Assembly: GCA_024663395.1 (NCBI GenBank) | Contig: JANFAH010000049.1 | Coordinates: 372,001-436,000, forward strand | Source of the DNA: Pisolithus tinctorius | Lineage: Eukaryota; Basidiomycota; Agaricomycetes; Boletales; Pisolithaceae | DNA: 64,000 nt | Direction of reading: 5' to 3' | Part shown: in pieces, positions 56,444 through 64,000 of the stretch | How positions within the stretch are numbered: the stretch's first letter is position 1 | Layout of the letters: the number at the start of each line of letters is the position of its first letter | Position numbers and translations under genes: made by a program | Notes under the pieces: model-generated | What the model was told of the DNA's origin: nothing | The model's database searches: none | Seen by the model: the letters and a program-made list of their open reading frames with translations, nothing else

Positions 56444-59400
56444 GTTGACTCCAGCTGTGCACCCTCGGAGGCCCGCCTCAACGTGTCCGCTCTTTCTAAT
56501 CCAAACTCGTTAACCCCCCATGTTTCTATCGTCAGTCATGATTTACCCCGGTTTCGTACACTAGTGGACTCCGGTTCCACACATAGCTTCATAGATAAAG
56601 ACTTTATTAATCAACACTCTTTTGCCCCTTATCCCGTGTCCCCTATTCAACTCCAGCTCTTTGATGGGTCGTCAAGTTTCGTCATCACTCAAGCAGTAGA
56701 TCTTTCGGTTCAATTCGCGACCGGCGATGTCACCCCGGTAACCCTGTTTCTAGCCCCGTTGGATTCCGAATGTAAGATAGTCCTTGGACATGACTGGCTC
56801 ACCCGCTACAATCCGTCGATTGATTGGGTACTGAGCAGTCTAACTTTCCGGACATCTACAGGAGGAATGCCAACCCCGTCGACACCCCCTGCCACACCGA
56901 TCTTAACCGGTCTTCCCAAACCCGGTCTACCTGACCAACCCAACCCCGGCCCTGCGCCATCTGTACCGTCTGTCGACTCACCGGTTCGCACCCCCCTGAA
57001 AGCTCCCCCTATCGCCCTGATCAATGCAGCTGCGTATGTACGCGCTTGCAAACTAGAGGGATCTACCCAATTCCAACTTCATCTATGCCCATTGGACCCG
57101 GTCCTGGCCCGGTCTACTTCTACCGGTCCTCCACCAGACCTGGCCGGTGTACCAAAGGACTACCACGACTTTGCTGACGTCTTTAGCAAAGCCAAGGCCT
57201 CTACTCTCCCCCCACATCGGGAGTACGACCTTAAGATCGAATTGGAAGAAGGTACTACACCACCCGTAGGAACCATCTACTCGCTATCCCCGGTCGAGCT
57301 GCAAGCTCTCCGGGCGTTCATCGATGAAAACCTGACTACCAGTTTCATCCGGCCCACTTCTTCCCCCTACGCTGCACCGGTCCTCTTCGTAAAGAAGAAG
57401 GACGGCTCACTCCGGTTATGTGTTGACTTCCGGGGCCTTAACAAACTCACCAAGAAAGACCGGTATCCCCTACCACTAATATCTGACCTACTCGACTCCC
57501 CTAGCCGCGCCAAAATCTACACTAAGATCGACTTAAGGCACGCGTACCACCTCGTCCGGATTGCACCCGGGGATGAATGGAAAACTGCCTTCAGAACGCA
57601 CTATGGGTCTTACGAGTGGTTGGTGATGCCTTTCGGTCTTACCAATGCCCCGGCCGCCTTCCAGCGGTTCGTCAATTCAATCTTTGCAGATATGCTAGAT
57701 GTCTGCATCGTCGTCTACCTCGACGACATTTTAATCTACTCCGGAGATGAGTCATCGCACAAGCAGCATGTCCGGGAGGTTCTTCGCCGGCTCCGGTTGC
57801 ATGGCCTGTATGCCAAACCGGAGAAGTGCGAATTCCACTCGGACTCCGTGGAGTACTTGGGTTACCACTTGTCCCCGGCCGGCCTTACCATGTCTTCAGA
57901 GAAAGTCAAAGCTATCTGCGACTGGCCTGAACCCCGGAAGGTAAAGGACATTCAGTCCTTCCTGGGTTTCGCCAATTTCTATCGCCGGTTCATTTTTAAC
58001 TACTCGGACATGGTGGTACCTCTAACCCAGTTGACACGCAAAGGTGCTCCCTGGAACTTTTCTGAGGAGTGCCGCCGGTCTTTCAATAAACTCAAGCAGG
58101 CCTTCACTACTGCCCCGGTCCTAACTCACTTTTCCCCGGAAGCTCCTATTACCGTCGAGACTGATGCTTCTGACTACGCCATAGCCGGTATTCTGTCCAT
58201 CACCGGTGGTGATGGTCAAATCCGGCCGGTTGCATTCTACTCTCGCACCTTAACAGCCCCGGAGCTAAACTATGACACCCATGATAAGGAATTACTCGCG
58301 ATCTTCGAGGCATTCCGGACATGGCGGCATTACTTAGAAGGCTCTGCAGTACCGGTTGACGTTGTCACCGATCACAAGAACCTGGAGTACTTCTCCACTT
58401 CAAAGGTATTGACCTGGCGCCAGGCGCGCTGGTCTGAGTTCTTGTCCCAGTTCAATATGGTTATCCGGTTCAGACCCGGTAAACTCGGTGCTAAGCCTGA
58501 CGCCCTAACTAGACGATGGGACGTCTACCCCAAAGAGGGGGATAGTGACTACGCCCGGGTCAACCCACAGAATCTCAGACCGGTCTTCACGCAGGAACAG
58601 CTAGCCACCTCCCTGCGCGCCACCTACCTGGAATACCCGGTCCTATGTGCTGTTGTACTGATGGACGTGGAGAAGCTACATAATGATATTCTCTCAGCCC
58701 TACCCTCAGACCCGGTCGCCCAAGTCCGGTTCTCAGACACATCAGATTCCCGGTGGTCAGTTGATGACACCGGCTTCCTCCGCCTGGATGGAAGAATCTA
58801 TGTACCGGACTCAAACGACCTTCGCCTCCGTGTCTTGAGGTTTAAACATGATCACCCTTTATCCGGCCACTTCGGCCAGAACAGAACCTTAGAGCTCGTT
58901 CGGCGCGAGTACACCTGGCCCGGCCTAAGGACATTCGTCAAAGACTATGTCCGGTCTTGTACTACCTGCGCCCGGGCCAAGGTACCTCGCCACCGGCCTT
59001 ACGGCCTGCTCAAACAGCTCCCCGTGCCAGAGAAGCCATGGAATTCCATCTCGATGGATTTCATAGAGCAACTCCCGGCCTCAACCGGCTTCACCGCCAT
59101 CCTCGTCGTGGTCGACCGGCTCTCAAAGCAAGCCATCTTCATACCTACTCACGACACCATCACAGCCCCTGAGCTCGCCAAACTCTTCCTCATGCACGTG
59201 TTCTCTAAGCACGGTGTACCGGCCCATGTAACCTCAGACCGGGGATCAGAGTTCGTATCCCACTTCTTCCGGTCTCTAGGTAAAGCTCTAGACATGCGTC
59301 TACATTTCACCTCCGGGTATCACCCAGAGGGGGATGGTCAGACAGAGCGCACCAACCAGACCCTCGAACAGTATCTCCGGGTATACTGCAACTATCAGCA

Positions 59401-60130
59401 GGACAACTGGGCTGAGTTACTACCGCTAGCTGAGTTTGCTTACAATAACGCACCCAGCGCTACGACCGGGGTATCACCCTTCTTCGCGAATAAGGGTTAC
59501 CACCCTAATATCTCGGTCTTCCCTGAGCGCGACCTCACTTCCAACCGGGCTCGTGATTACGCAGTCGACTTAGATTCGCTGCATCAGTACCTACGTGAAG
59601 AAATGACTCTCGCCCAGCAACGCTACCAAGGACCGGCAGATGCTAAGCGCATGCCGGCCCCGGACTTCAAAGTGGGCGACAATGTCTATGTAAAAGCCAA
59701 GTACTTCCGGTCGACCCGGCCCTCCAAGAAACTAAGTGAGAAGAACCTTGGGCCCTACCCCATAATAGCCCAGGCCGGCTCTCACTCATTCACCCTGCGT
59801 CTACCAGACTCTATGCGCGCTGTACACCCGGTCTTCCACGTATCCCAGCTTGAACCGGCCATCCCAAATACCATACCCAACCGGTCTCAACCTCCACCCC
59901 CACCAGTAGATGTCGATGGCGACTTAGAATTCGAGGTAGCAGAGATACTCGATTCGAAGGTCGACCGGCGCAGAAAGTGTTGGTTGCAGTACCTGGTCCG
60001 GTGGACCGGTTACAAAGGAACTGACGAGGAGACTACCTGGGTATTAGCAACAGAGCTGGACAACGCGTCAGAACTCGTCCAAGAATATCATGACCGGTAC
60101 CCAGACAAACCCGGTCCTTTCAAGAAATAG
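56402..60130 (+). CDS. pol: Gyp2-3 Pol: protease, RT, RNase H, integrase, chromodomain
   Basis: Made as a Gag-Pol fusion by -1 frameshifting; copies element RNA into DNA and inserts it. Numbering from 56483: protease DSG 29-31; RT YLDD 412-415; RNase H first Asp 561 (ETDASDYA); integrase zinc region H791, H796, C826, C829; integrase core D859, D919 and E955 (D-x59-D-x35-E); chromodomain in the last ~70 residues ('YLVRWTGY', 'TTWVLA'). 1215 residues without a stop, the usual length for a chromovirus Pol. In chromoviruses the chromodomain guides insertion to heterochromatin, which would fit the nesting here. All the catalytic residues I can check are present. Confidence 0.93.
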   Translation: MGSSSQDSAQTESCVDSSCAPSEARLNVSALSNPNSLTPHVSIVSHDLPRFRTLVDSGSTHSFIDKDFINQHSFAPYPVSPIQLQLFDGSSSFVITQAVDLSVQFATGDVTPVTLFLAPLDSECKIVLGHDWLTRYNPSIDWVLSSLTFRTSTGGMPTPSTPPATPILTGLPKPGLPDQPNPGPAPSVPSVDSPVRTPLKAPPIALINAAAYVRACKLEGSTQFQLHLCPLDPVLARSTSTGPPPDLAGVPKDYHDFADVFSKAKASTLPPHREYDLKIELEEGTTPPVGTIYSLSPVELQALRAFIDENLTTSFIRPTSSPYAAPVLFVKKKDGSLRLCVDFRGLNKLTKKDRYPLPLISDLLDSPSRAKIYTKIDLRHAYHLVRIAPGDEWKTAFRTHYGSYEWLVMPFGLTNAPAAFQRFVNSIFADMLDVCIVVYLDDILIYSGDESSHKQHVREVLRRLRLHGLYAKPEKCEFHSDSVEYLGYHLSPAGLTMSSEKVKAICDWPEPRKVKDIQSFLGFANFYRRFIFNYSDMVVPLTQLTRKGAPWNFSEECRRSFNKLKQAFTTAPVLTHFSPEAPITVETDASDYAIAGILSITGGDGQIRPVAFYSRTLTAPELNYDTHDKELLAIFEAFRTWRHYLEGSAVPVDVVTDHKNLEYFSTSKVLTWRQARWSEFLSQFNMVIRFRPGKLGAKPDALTRRWDVYPKEGDSDYARVNPQNLRPVFTQEQLATSLRATYLEYPVLCAVVLMDVEKLHNDILSALPSDPVAQVRFSDTSDSRWSVDDTGFLRLDGRIYVPDSNDLRLRVLRFKHDHPLSGHFGQNRTLELVRREYTWPGLRTFVKDYVRSCTTCARAKVPRHRPYGLLKQLPVPEKPWNSISMDFIEQLPASTGFTAILVVVDRLSKQAIFIPTHDTITAPELAKLFLMHVFSKHGVPAHVTSDRGSEFVSHFFRSLGKALDMRLHFTSGYHPEGDGQTERTNQTLEQYLRVYCNYQQDNWAELLPLAEFAYNNAPSATTGVSPFFANKGYHPNISVFPERDLTSNRARDYAVDLDSLHQYLREEMTLAQQRYQGPADAKRMPAPDFKVGDNVYVKAKYFRSTRPSKKLSEKNLGPYPIIAQAGSHSFTLRLPDSMRAVHPVFHVSQLEPAIPNTIPNRSQPPPPPVDVDGDLEFEVAEILDSKVDRRRKCWLQYLVRWTGYKGTDEETTWVLATELDNASELVQEYHDRYPDKPGPFKK

Positions 60131-60311
60131 CCTAGAACCGGTCTCAAGTTTCCTTTCCTCTTTATCTGTTTCTCCTATCTCGTAGTTACTATGTCTTGAT
60201 TTCCTTTACTTTTCCCTTATTTGCTTTCTTTCATACTTTAGAACCGGAACCGGGCATTGGCATTCACAAAGCGTACAGAAAGGGAAGGTACTACTCTACA
60301 CGCACGCGACC
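60131..60311. other. Spacer between pol and aORF
   Basis: T/C-rich sequence after pol, then the 3' end of the convergent aORF. No other feature. Confidence 0.5.
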
Positions 60312-61378
60312 TCAGACTTGGGACCCAGCGGAACCGGCGCCGGCCTGATCACCTGACTCAGACCGGGACCGGCTTTCCTCCTCTTCCTCCCTCAGCCCCT
60401 CCAACTCATCGTCAAGTCCCTCGACTTCCCTGTCTTCCTCGTCGGTGGTGTCTCGGTCTGAAGGCACGTCCGGCACCAAAAACTCGAAGCGCTCTTCGAC
60501 ATAGGTCTCATACGACCGGGCGAACCGGTAGAAGTTTCGGGAGACTTCCCTTTGCGCCGTCGTAAGGCCGGCCATGTTGTCAGCTACGCACTCGACCGCT
60601 TTGATCAAATGCTCCATTTGGTCACCGGTCACCGGACCGGCCTCGACCTCATCACCGGTCTTCTTCGACGTCGATGGTCCCTCGCCTACGTCTTCGTCCT
60701 CGTCACCTGCGCCCTCGAGTACTTTGGCGGATGGCCGCCTCGATCTTTTCTTCTTCTCCCCGGCGCGAGGGGAGGTCACATCGGCCTTCCCCTTCCCCTT
60801 GTCCCCAGCCGGCCCAACACCTGGACCGGCCTCACCTTCGACCGGCCACCGGCAGCGCTCCTTGAGCTCGTTGCACCGGTTGCACGCCATGCGCTTCTTC
60901 TTGCTATCGGTACTGCGCAGGCAGGGCATGTTGGTCCAGGCACAACGAAGGCAACTGTTGGAATGTTAGTCATCAACATCGGTGATGGTCGTCACAGTAC
61001 TCACCGAGGACTCATCACCTCGACGTTTGGCCTGGCCCCGGTAGAACTACCCACCAGGGCATCAGCCCGCCGGCTCTCAGCCTCCTTCCTGGCCTCTTCA
61101 GCCTTGCGCGCAGCCTCTATCCTCTGCGCCTCTGCCTCTGCGCGCGCCCTTTCCTCCTCGAGCCGGGCCTGCTCCTGCCTCTCGGCCTCCAACCGGGCTT
61201 CTTCAGCCAGCCGGGCTTCCTCCTGCGCCCTAGCCTTACGCCTCTTGCGCTCAGCCAGCTTGCCCCGGATGGCCTCGTCGTCGTCGTCGCTGCCTACCTG
61301 CAGCTCTGCGCTCGCCGCCCGGGTAAAGTCGGGCAGTATGTCTTGATCGTATGGTGTTCTGGACCGGCGAATAGACAT
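60312..61378 (-). CDS. Gyp2-3 aORF: spliced coiled-coil/six-cysteine protein
   Basis: Antisense gene, function unknown. Exon 1 61378-61005, 50-nt intron 60955-61004 (GTGAGT.. TGACTAAC ..CAACAG), exon 2 60954-60312; 338 aa in one frame. Residues ~1-30 are acidic with a 'TPYDQD' start; ~35-110 are an R/K/E/A-rich coiled coil. The splice then joins the first cysteine pair to the rest, giving CX2CX6CX12CX2CX6C, the spacing class of fungal Zn2Cys6 clusters, with KKKR inside. Then come a Lys-rich patch (GEKKKRSRR), a helical region ('MEHLIKAVECVADNMAGL') and an acidic tail. It converges on pol. Possible roles: DNA binding, regulation of the element, or a captured host gene. Confidence 0.75.
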
Positions 61379-61496
61379 GTTGAAGTAAAGAACCAAACTC
61401 GGGGTGGACCGGTCTTAAGTCCACTGGCTTTCAAGGTCAGACACAAAATTTTCGATCTCAGCATTGTCCTCATTGGAGCCTCGTGGGCTTGGCTCC

Positions 61497-61509
61497 AAGA
61501 GGGGGATAC
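61497..61509 (+). promoter_or_regulatory. Gyp2-3 polypurine tract
   Basis: AAGAGGGGGATAC immediately before the 3' LTR. The same tract precedes the Gyp3 and LARD 3' LTRs (Gyp3 at 63384-63396). Confidence 0.8.
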
Positions 61510-62083
61510 TGTCATGACCGTGTCTAGACCACCCTAGACCAGCTCTACGCCGGTCTCGACCAGTCCCATCCAACCCTTGCCCCGGTCCCGGCCTTAATCC
61601 TTCGACCCAGAAACGTGTTAGCTCGCTAGGCACTGCAAGGCAGTGCCCAGTCGAGTTGTCCCCTCAGTTAGTACCGGGCCGGTGTAACACCCGGCCCAGC
61701 CACATCTCCTGCCCCGGTTCCCGGTAATCCCTTGTTCATACTCTTTGCTTGATAAGATTCTTTGTAACACTACTTACCAATCATCGCTGTACCGGCGCAG
61801 ACCGGTCTCCGGTGCTACGTTACACTTAGGTTACTTCTAGTATTTAAGCCGTAGGATATTCTGTTTAGCCTCAGTCTGAAATCAACTTAGTTCCTGTCTT
61901 AACCCGGTCTCCCTGTTCATCTGTCTTCTGCTTCTCGACTGGACTACGGCCCACGCAAGGGAATAGCGCTGCGTCATCAGTCGCTAAGTCCAACAGTCCA
62001 AAACCTTCGATATCCCGTGTTACCCTCTGACCCCCGACCGGACTCCGGACCGGCCTTGGACCGGTAAAGACCCGGACTTAACA
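61510..62083 (+). repeat. Gyp2-3 3' LTR
   Basis: 574 bp. Six differences from the 5' LTR found by eye, each a C/T or G/A change at a CpG. Confidence 0.93.
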
Positions 62084-62173
62084 TTCTCTTACGTTACTAT
62101 AGAACACCGGACACCAGACACCAGGCATGTCATGTTCGTGGAGAAGGGTAGCAAGGGCACTATGCTACGAAAC

Positions 62174-63259
62174 CTACTCGGCCATGCTCTCATCCTCCAC
62201 TTTGGACTCTTCCTCCTCATCCTTGCCGTGTGCTTTCAACCACTCGGCCTCCTCACGTAGCTTGTCAGAGTCGAGCTCAGAAGAGCCCGAGTCCGAGGGC
62301 GAGACTGCCATGCCGAAGCTGTAGGACTCGTCGAGCATTGCCTCGAGCGCGTCGGCAATCCTACTGGAATTTTCAGCCATGGTCTCATGGGCCTCGAAGA
62401 GGCCCGCCAGGTTGTTGGCAATGAGTCCCACGATGTCGATGAGCCGCTTGAGCTTATCCTCTAAGCCCAAGAACCCACCTGCTCCAGCCTTTCTCTCCCC
62501 ACTCCCACCAGCCTTGGGCTCGTCGATCTCTAGCACCTCAGTCAGTTTTGACTTCGCCCATTTCTTCTGGCTGGGCCTGGGCTCAGGCGACTCCTCGTCA
62601 GCCTTCCGTTTCTTCCCCTTGTCAGCCTTGGTAGCAGCCTTGGGACTGGCCTCGGCATCCTTCCCATCTCCCAGCCACTGGCACTTGCCTTTGGATTGGT
62701 TGCAGCACATGCAGGCAACCCTTTTCTTGTTGCTGTCTACAAGGAACTCACAGACGACCTGCGCCTGAGTGCAATGGGTACAGCTAGAGGTTGTTAGATG
62801 AAAAGAGTGCAGGTGGTAGAGAAATACTCACCCAGGGTCCATCACCACCCTCTTCACTTCACCCCTGGGCTCACCACTAGCGCCCCCAGCGCAGGCCTCA
62901 TCACTCTTACTGGCCTTGGCCTTGCGCTTGCACTCAGCCTCCTGCCTCTCCTCCTCTTCGTGTACTCTCCTCTCCTCAGCCTCCCACACTGCCTTCTCAG
63001 CCTTGGCCTTCTCCCTCTCAGCCCTCTCGGCCTCAATCCACTCCCTCTCCACTCTCTTGGCCTCCAGTTGTGCCTGCTCTTCCTGCTGGGCTTGCTCTGC
63101 TGCCTTTTGCCTCTTCCTTTCCTTCGACTTGGCCTTCATCACTTCCTCCTCATCATCGGTGTCATATCGAATGGCATCGTCCAACACCTGGGTCCAGTCA
63201 ACAACGACCTGGCCTTCATTGTTCTTGTCTGTCGTGGTGATCAGCCTCGATTCAGACAT
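62174..63259 (-). CDS. Gyp3 aORF: spliced coiled-coil/six-cysteine protein
   Basis: Antisense gene, function unknown. Exon 1 63259-62832, 48-nt intron 62784-62831 (GTGAGT..CTAG), exon 2 62783-62174; 345 aa, no stop. Acidic N-terminus with 'VLDDAIRYDTDDEEE', then an E/A/R/K coiled coil of ~80 residues, then across the splice the cluster CX2CX6CX12CX2CX6C, identical in spacing to Gyp2-3 although most other residues differ. Then a KKRKADEESPEP-type basic/acidic patch, a helical segment with 'LIDIVGLIANNLAGL' matching the same place in Gyp2-3, and a Glu-rich tail. It is open even though gag and pol of the same element have stops and the integrase is dead. Confidence 0.75.
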
Positions 63260-63396
63260 GATGGTTAGGATGAGAAAGAAAGACACAAAGGGCTTAGCGA
63301 GCCACAAGTATCATTTTTTCAAACTCAGCCAATTTTCGGACTCAGCCTGCCACTCTCGCAGGGGTCTCATGGGTTTGACCCCTAAGAGGGGGATAC

Positions 63397-63920
63397 TGTC
63401 ATAGTCATGCCTTGACCCTGGCTGGACTCGGCCTCACACTCACTCAGTCTGGCCTCAGCCTCACCTGTCCTCTATCCCCAGATGTCCTAGCGCAGTAGAC
63501 ACTGCTCTGCAGTGTCTGTCACTTCGGCTAAGTCCTGCCCAGTCTTGTCTCTGGTCCACCTGTCCCGGTCTCCACTACCTTAGTCATACATTAGTAATCC
63601 TTGTCTTACCAATCGTCTTAGCAATCCTTGTGAGACCGGCATTACCAGTCTCCATACTATAGTTGTTTCTAGTATATAAACTCGTAGATACTCAGCCTGT
63701 AGACCTCAGTCTGAAATCAACTAAGTTACCTCTGATAACCCCGTCTCGGCCTCGGACTCGGACTGAGACCCACACAAGGAAATAGCACTGTACTCCCAGT
63801 CACTAAGTCCAATCAGTCCAATCATCTGTATCTTCGACTCCCCTTCTGATCCCGACCCCTTGGTCTCGCACCCACTTCGGTCTCCAGTCTGGCCTCAACC
63901 CAGACATCCCGTACTTGACA
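63397..63920 (+). repeat. Gyp3 3' LTR
   Basis: 524 bp, preceded by the polypurine tract and followed by TCACT (63921-63925). Confidence 0.92.
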
Positions 63921-64000
63921 TCACTCTGCTCTGCCTCTGTCTCAGTGGACTTCATTCCTGCCAACACTCTGCCAGTCAGAGTTCAGTTCTTTCCTGTCAG

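Larger units (their letters stand above)
54381..62083 (+). mobile_element. Gyp2-3, youngest and nearly intact Gypsy element
   Basis: 7703 bp with TTCTC on both sides (54376-54380 and 62084-62088) and equal 574-bp LTRs that differ at six sites I can find, all CpG transitions. Gag has one stop; pol and aORF are open. Rich in CpG. It is the reference used here to read the decayed copies. Confidence 0.95.
48653..63920 (+). mobile_element. Gyp3, Gypsy element containing Gyp2-3
   Basis: Complete element with equal 524-bp LTRs (48653-49176 and 63397-63920) and TCACT duplications. Order: LTR, primer site, gag, -1 frameshift, pol, (Gyp2-3 insertion), aORF on the minus strand, polypurine tract, LTR. 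LTR differences are numerous and mostly of the TG/CA type, so it is older than Gyp2-3, as the nesting requires. Confidence 0.93.
48063..64000 (+). repeat. Gyp1 LTR (3' LTR of Gyp1-2), split by Gyp3
   Basis: 590 bp at 48063-48652, resuming at 63926 and running off the window. Gyp3 is inserted with TCACT on both sides (48648-48652 and 63921-63925). Confidence 0.9.

Noticed and set aside
1..64000. Host genes, tRNA or rRNA genes
   Set aside because: No frame with a host housekeeping motif and no RNA gene signature was found; all long frames belong to the elements listed.

Overview
The window is almost entirely nested transposable elements, and I see no convincing host gene. The host is probably a basidiomycete, most likely an Agaricomycete. 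Reasons: chromodomain Ty3/Gypsy elements fill the window, the genes that can be spliced have ~50-nt introns with GTRNGT donors and CTAAC-like branch sites, and the repeats are strongly decayed by CpG-to-TpG/CpA transitions. The species cannot be named from this.

Names used here: Gyp1 to Gyp4 are four Gypsy families; LARD is a large non-autonomous LTR element; LTR-B and LTR-X are solo LTRs; element E is a 1.84-kb TG..CA repeat; MITE is a foldback TA-flanked element; Tc1 is a two-gene DNA transposon. 'aORF' is an antisense gene found between pol and the 3' LTR in Gyp1, Gyp2 and Gyp3.

Layout. The base layer is an old Gyp1 pol (copy Gyp1-1, + strand), seen at 2592-3626 and 26216-28093. To its left (1-2591) are a minus-strand Gyp1 LTR interrupted by LTR-B, which is itself interrupted by another Gyp1 copy (Gyp1-3). 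Gyp2-1 (minus, 3627-26210) sits in the pol and holds a solo Gyp1 LTR, a second Gyp2 copy (Gyp2-2, plus) and a block of non-LTR repeats at 4115-12229 (MITE, 65-bp tandem array, element E, 0.9-kb-arm palindrome). Gyp2-2 in turn carries a second E, the Tc1 transposon and LTR-B. From 28094 to beyond the window end runs Gyp1-2 (plus). It is split between gag and pol by Gyp4 (30198-42760), which contains the LARD (34388-41131). Its 3' LTR is split by Gyp3 (48653-63920), which contains the youngest element, Gyp2-3 (54381-62083). Most insertions have matching 5-bp target duplications, so the order can be read directly.

How the genes work together. Gyp1, Gyp2 and Gyp3 have gag and pol in different frames, joined by a -1 frameshift signal (A-rich heptamer, 6-8 nt spacer, stem-loop). 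Gyp4 has one fused gag-pol frame. In all Gypsy families and the LARD, the first 10-11 nt downstream of the TATA box (the predicted RNA 5' end) are complementary to a primer site exactly 2 nt after the LTR. This is the Tf1-type self-priming arrangement. Gyp1, Gyp2 and Gyp3 also carry the spliced aORF, predicted to encode a coiled-coil protein with a six-cysteine cluster. Most gag and pol copies are dead through CGA-to-TGA stops. Gyp2-3 has an open pol and aORF and a single gag stop. The Tc1 transposon has two genes that both look intact.
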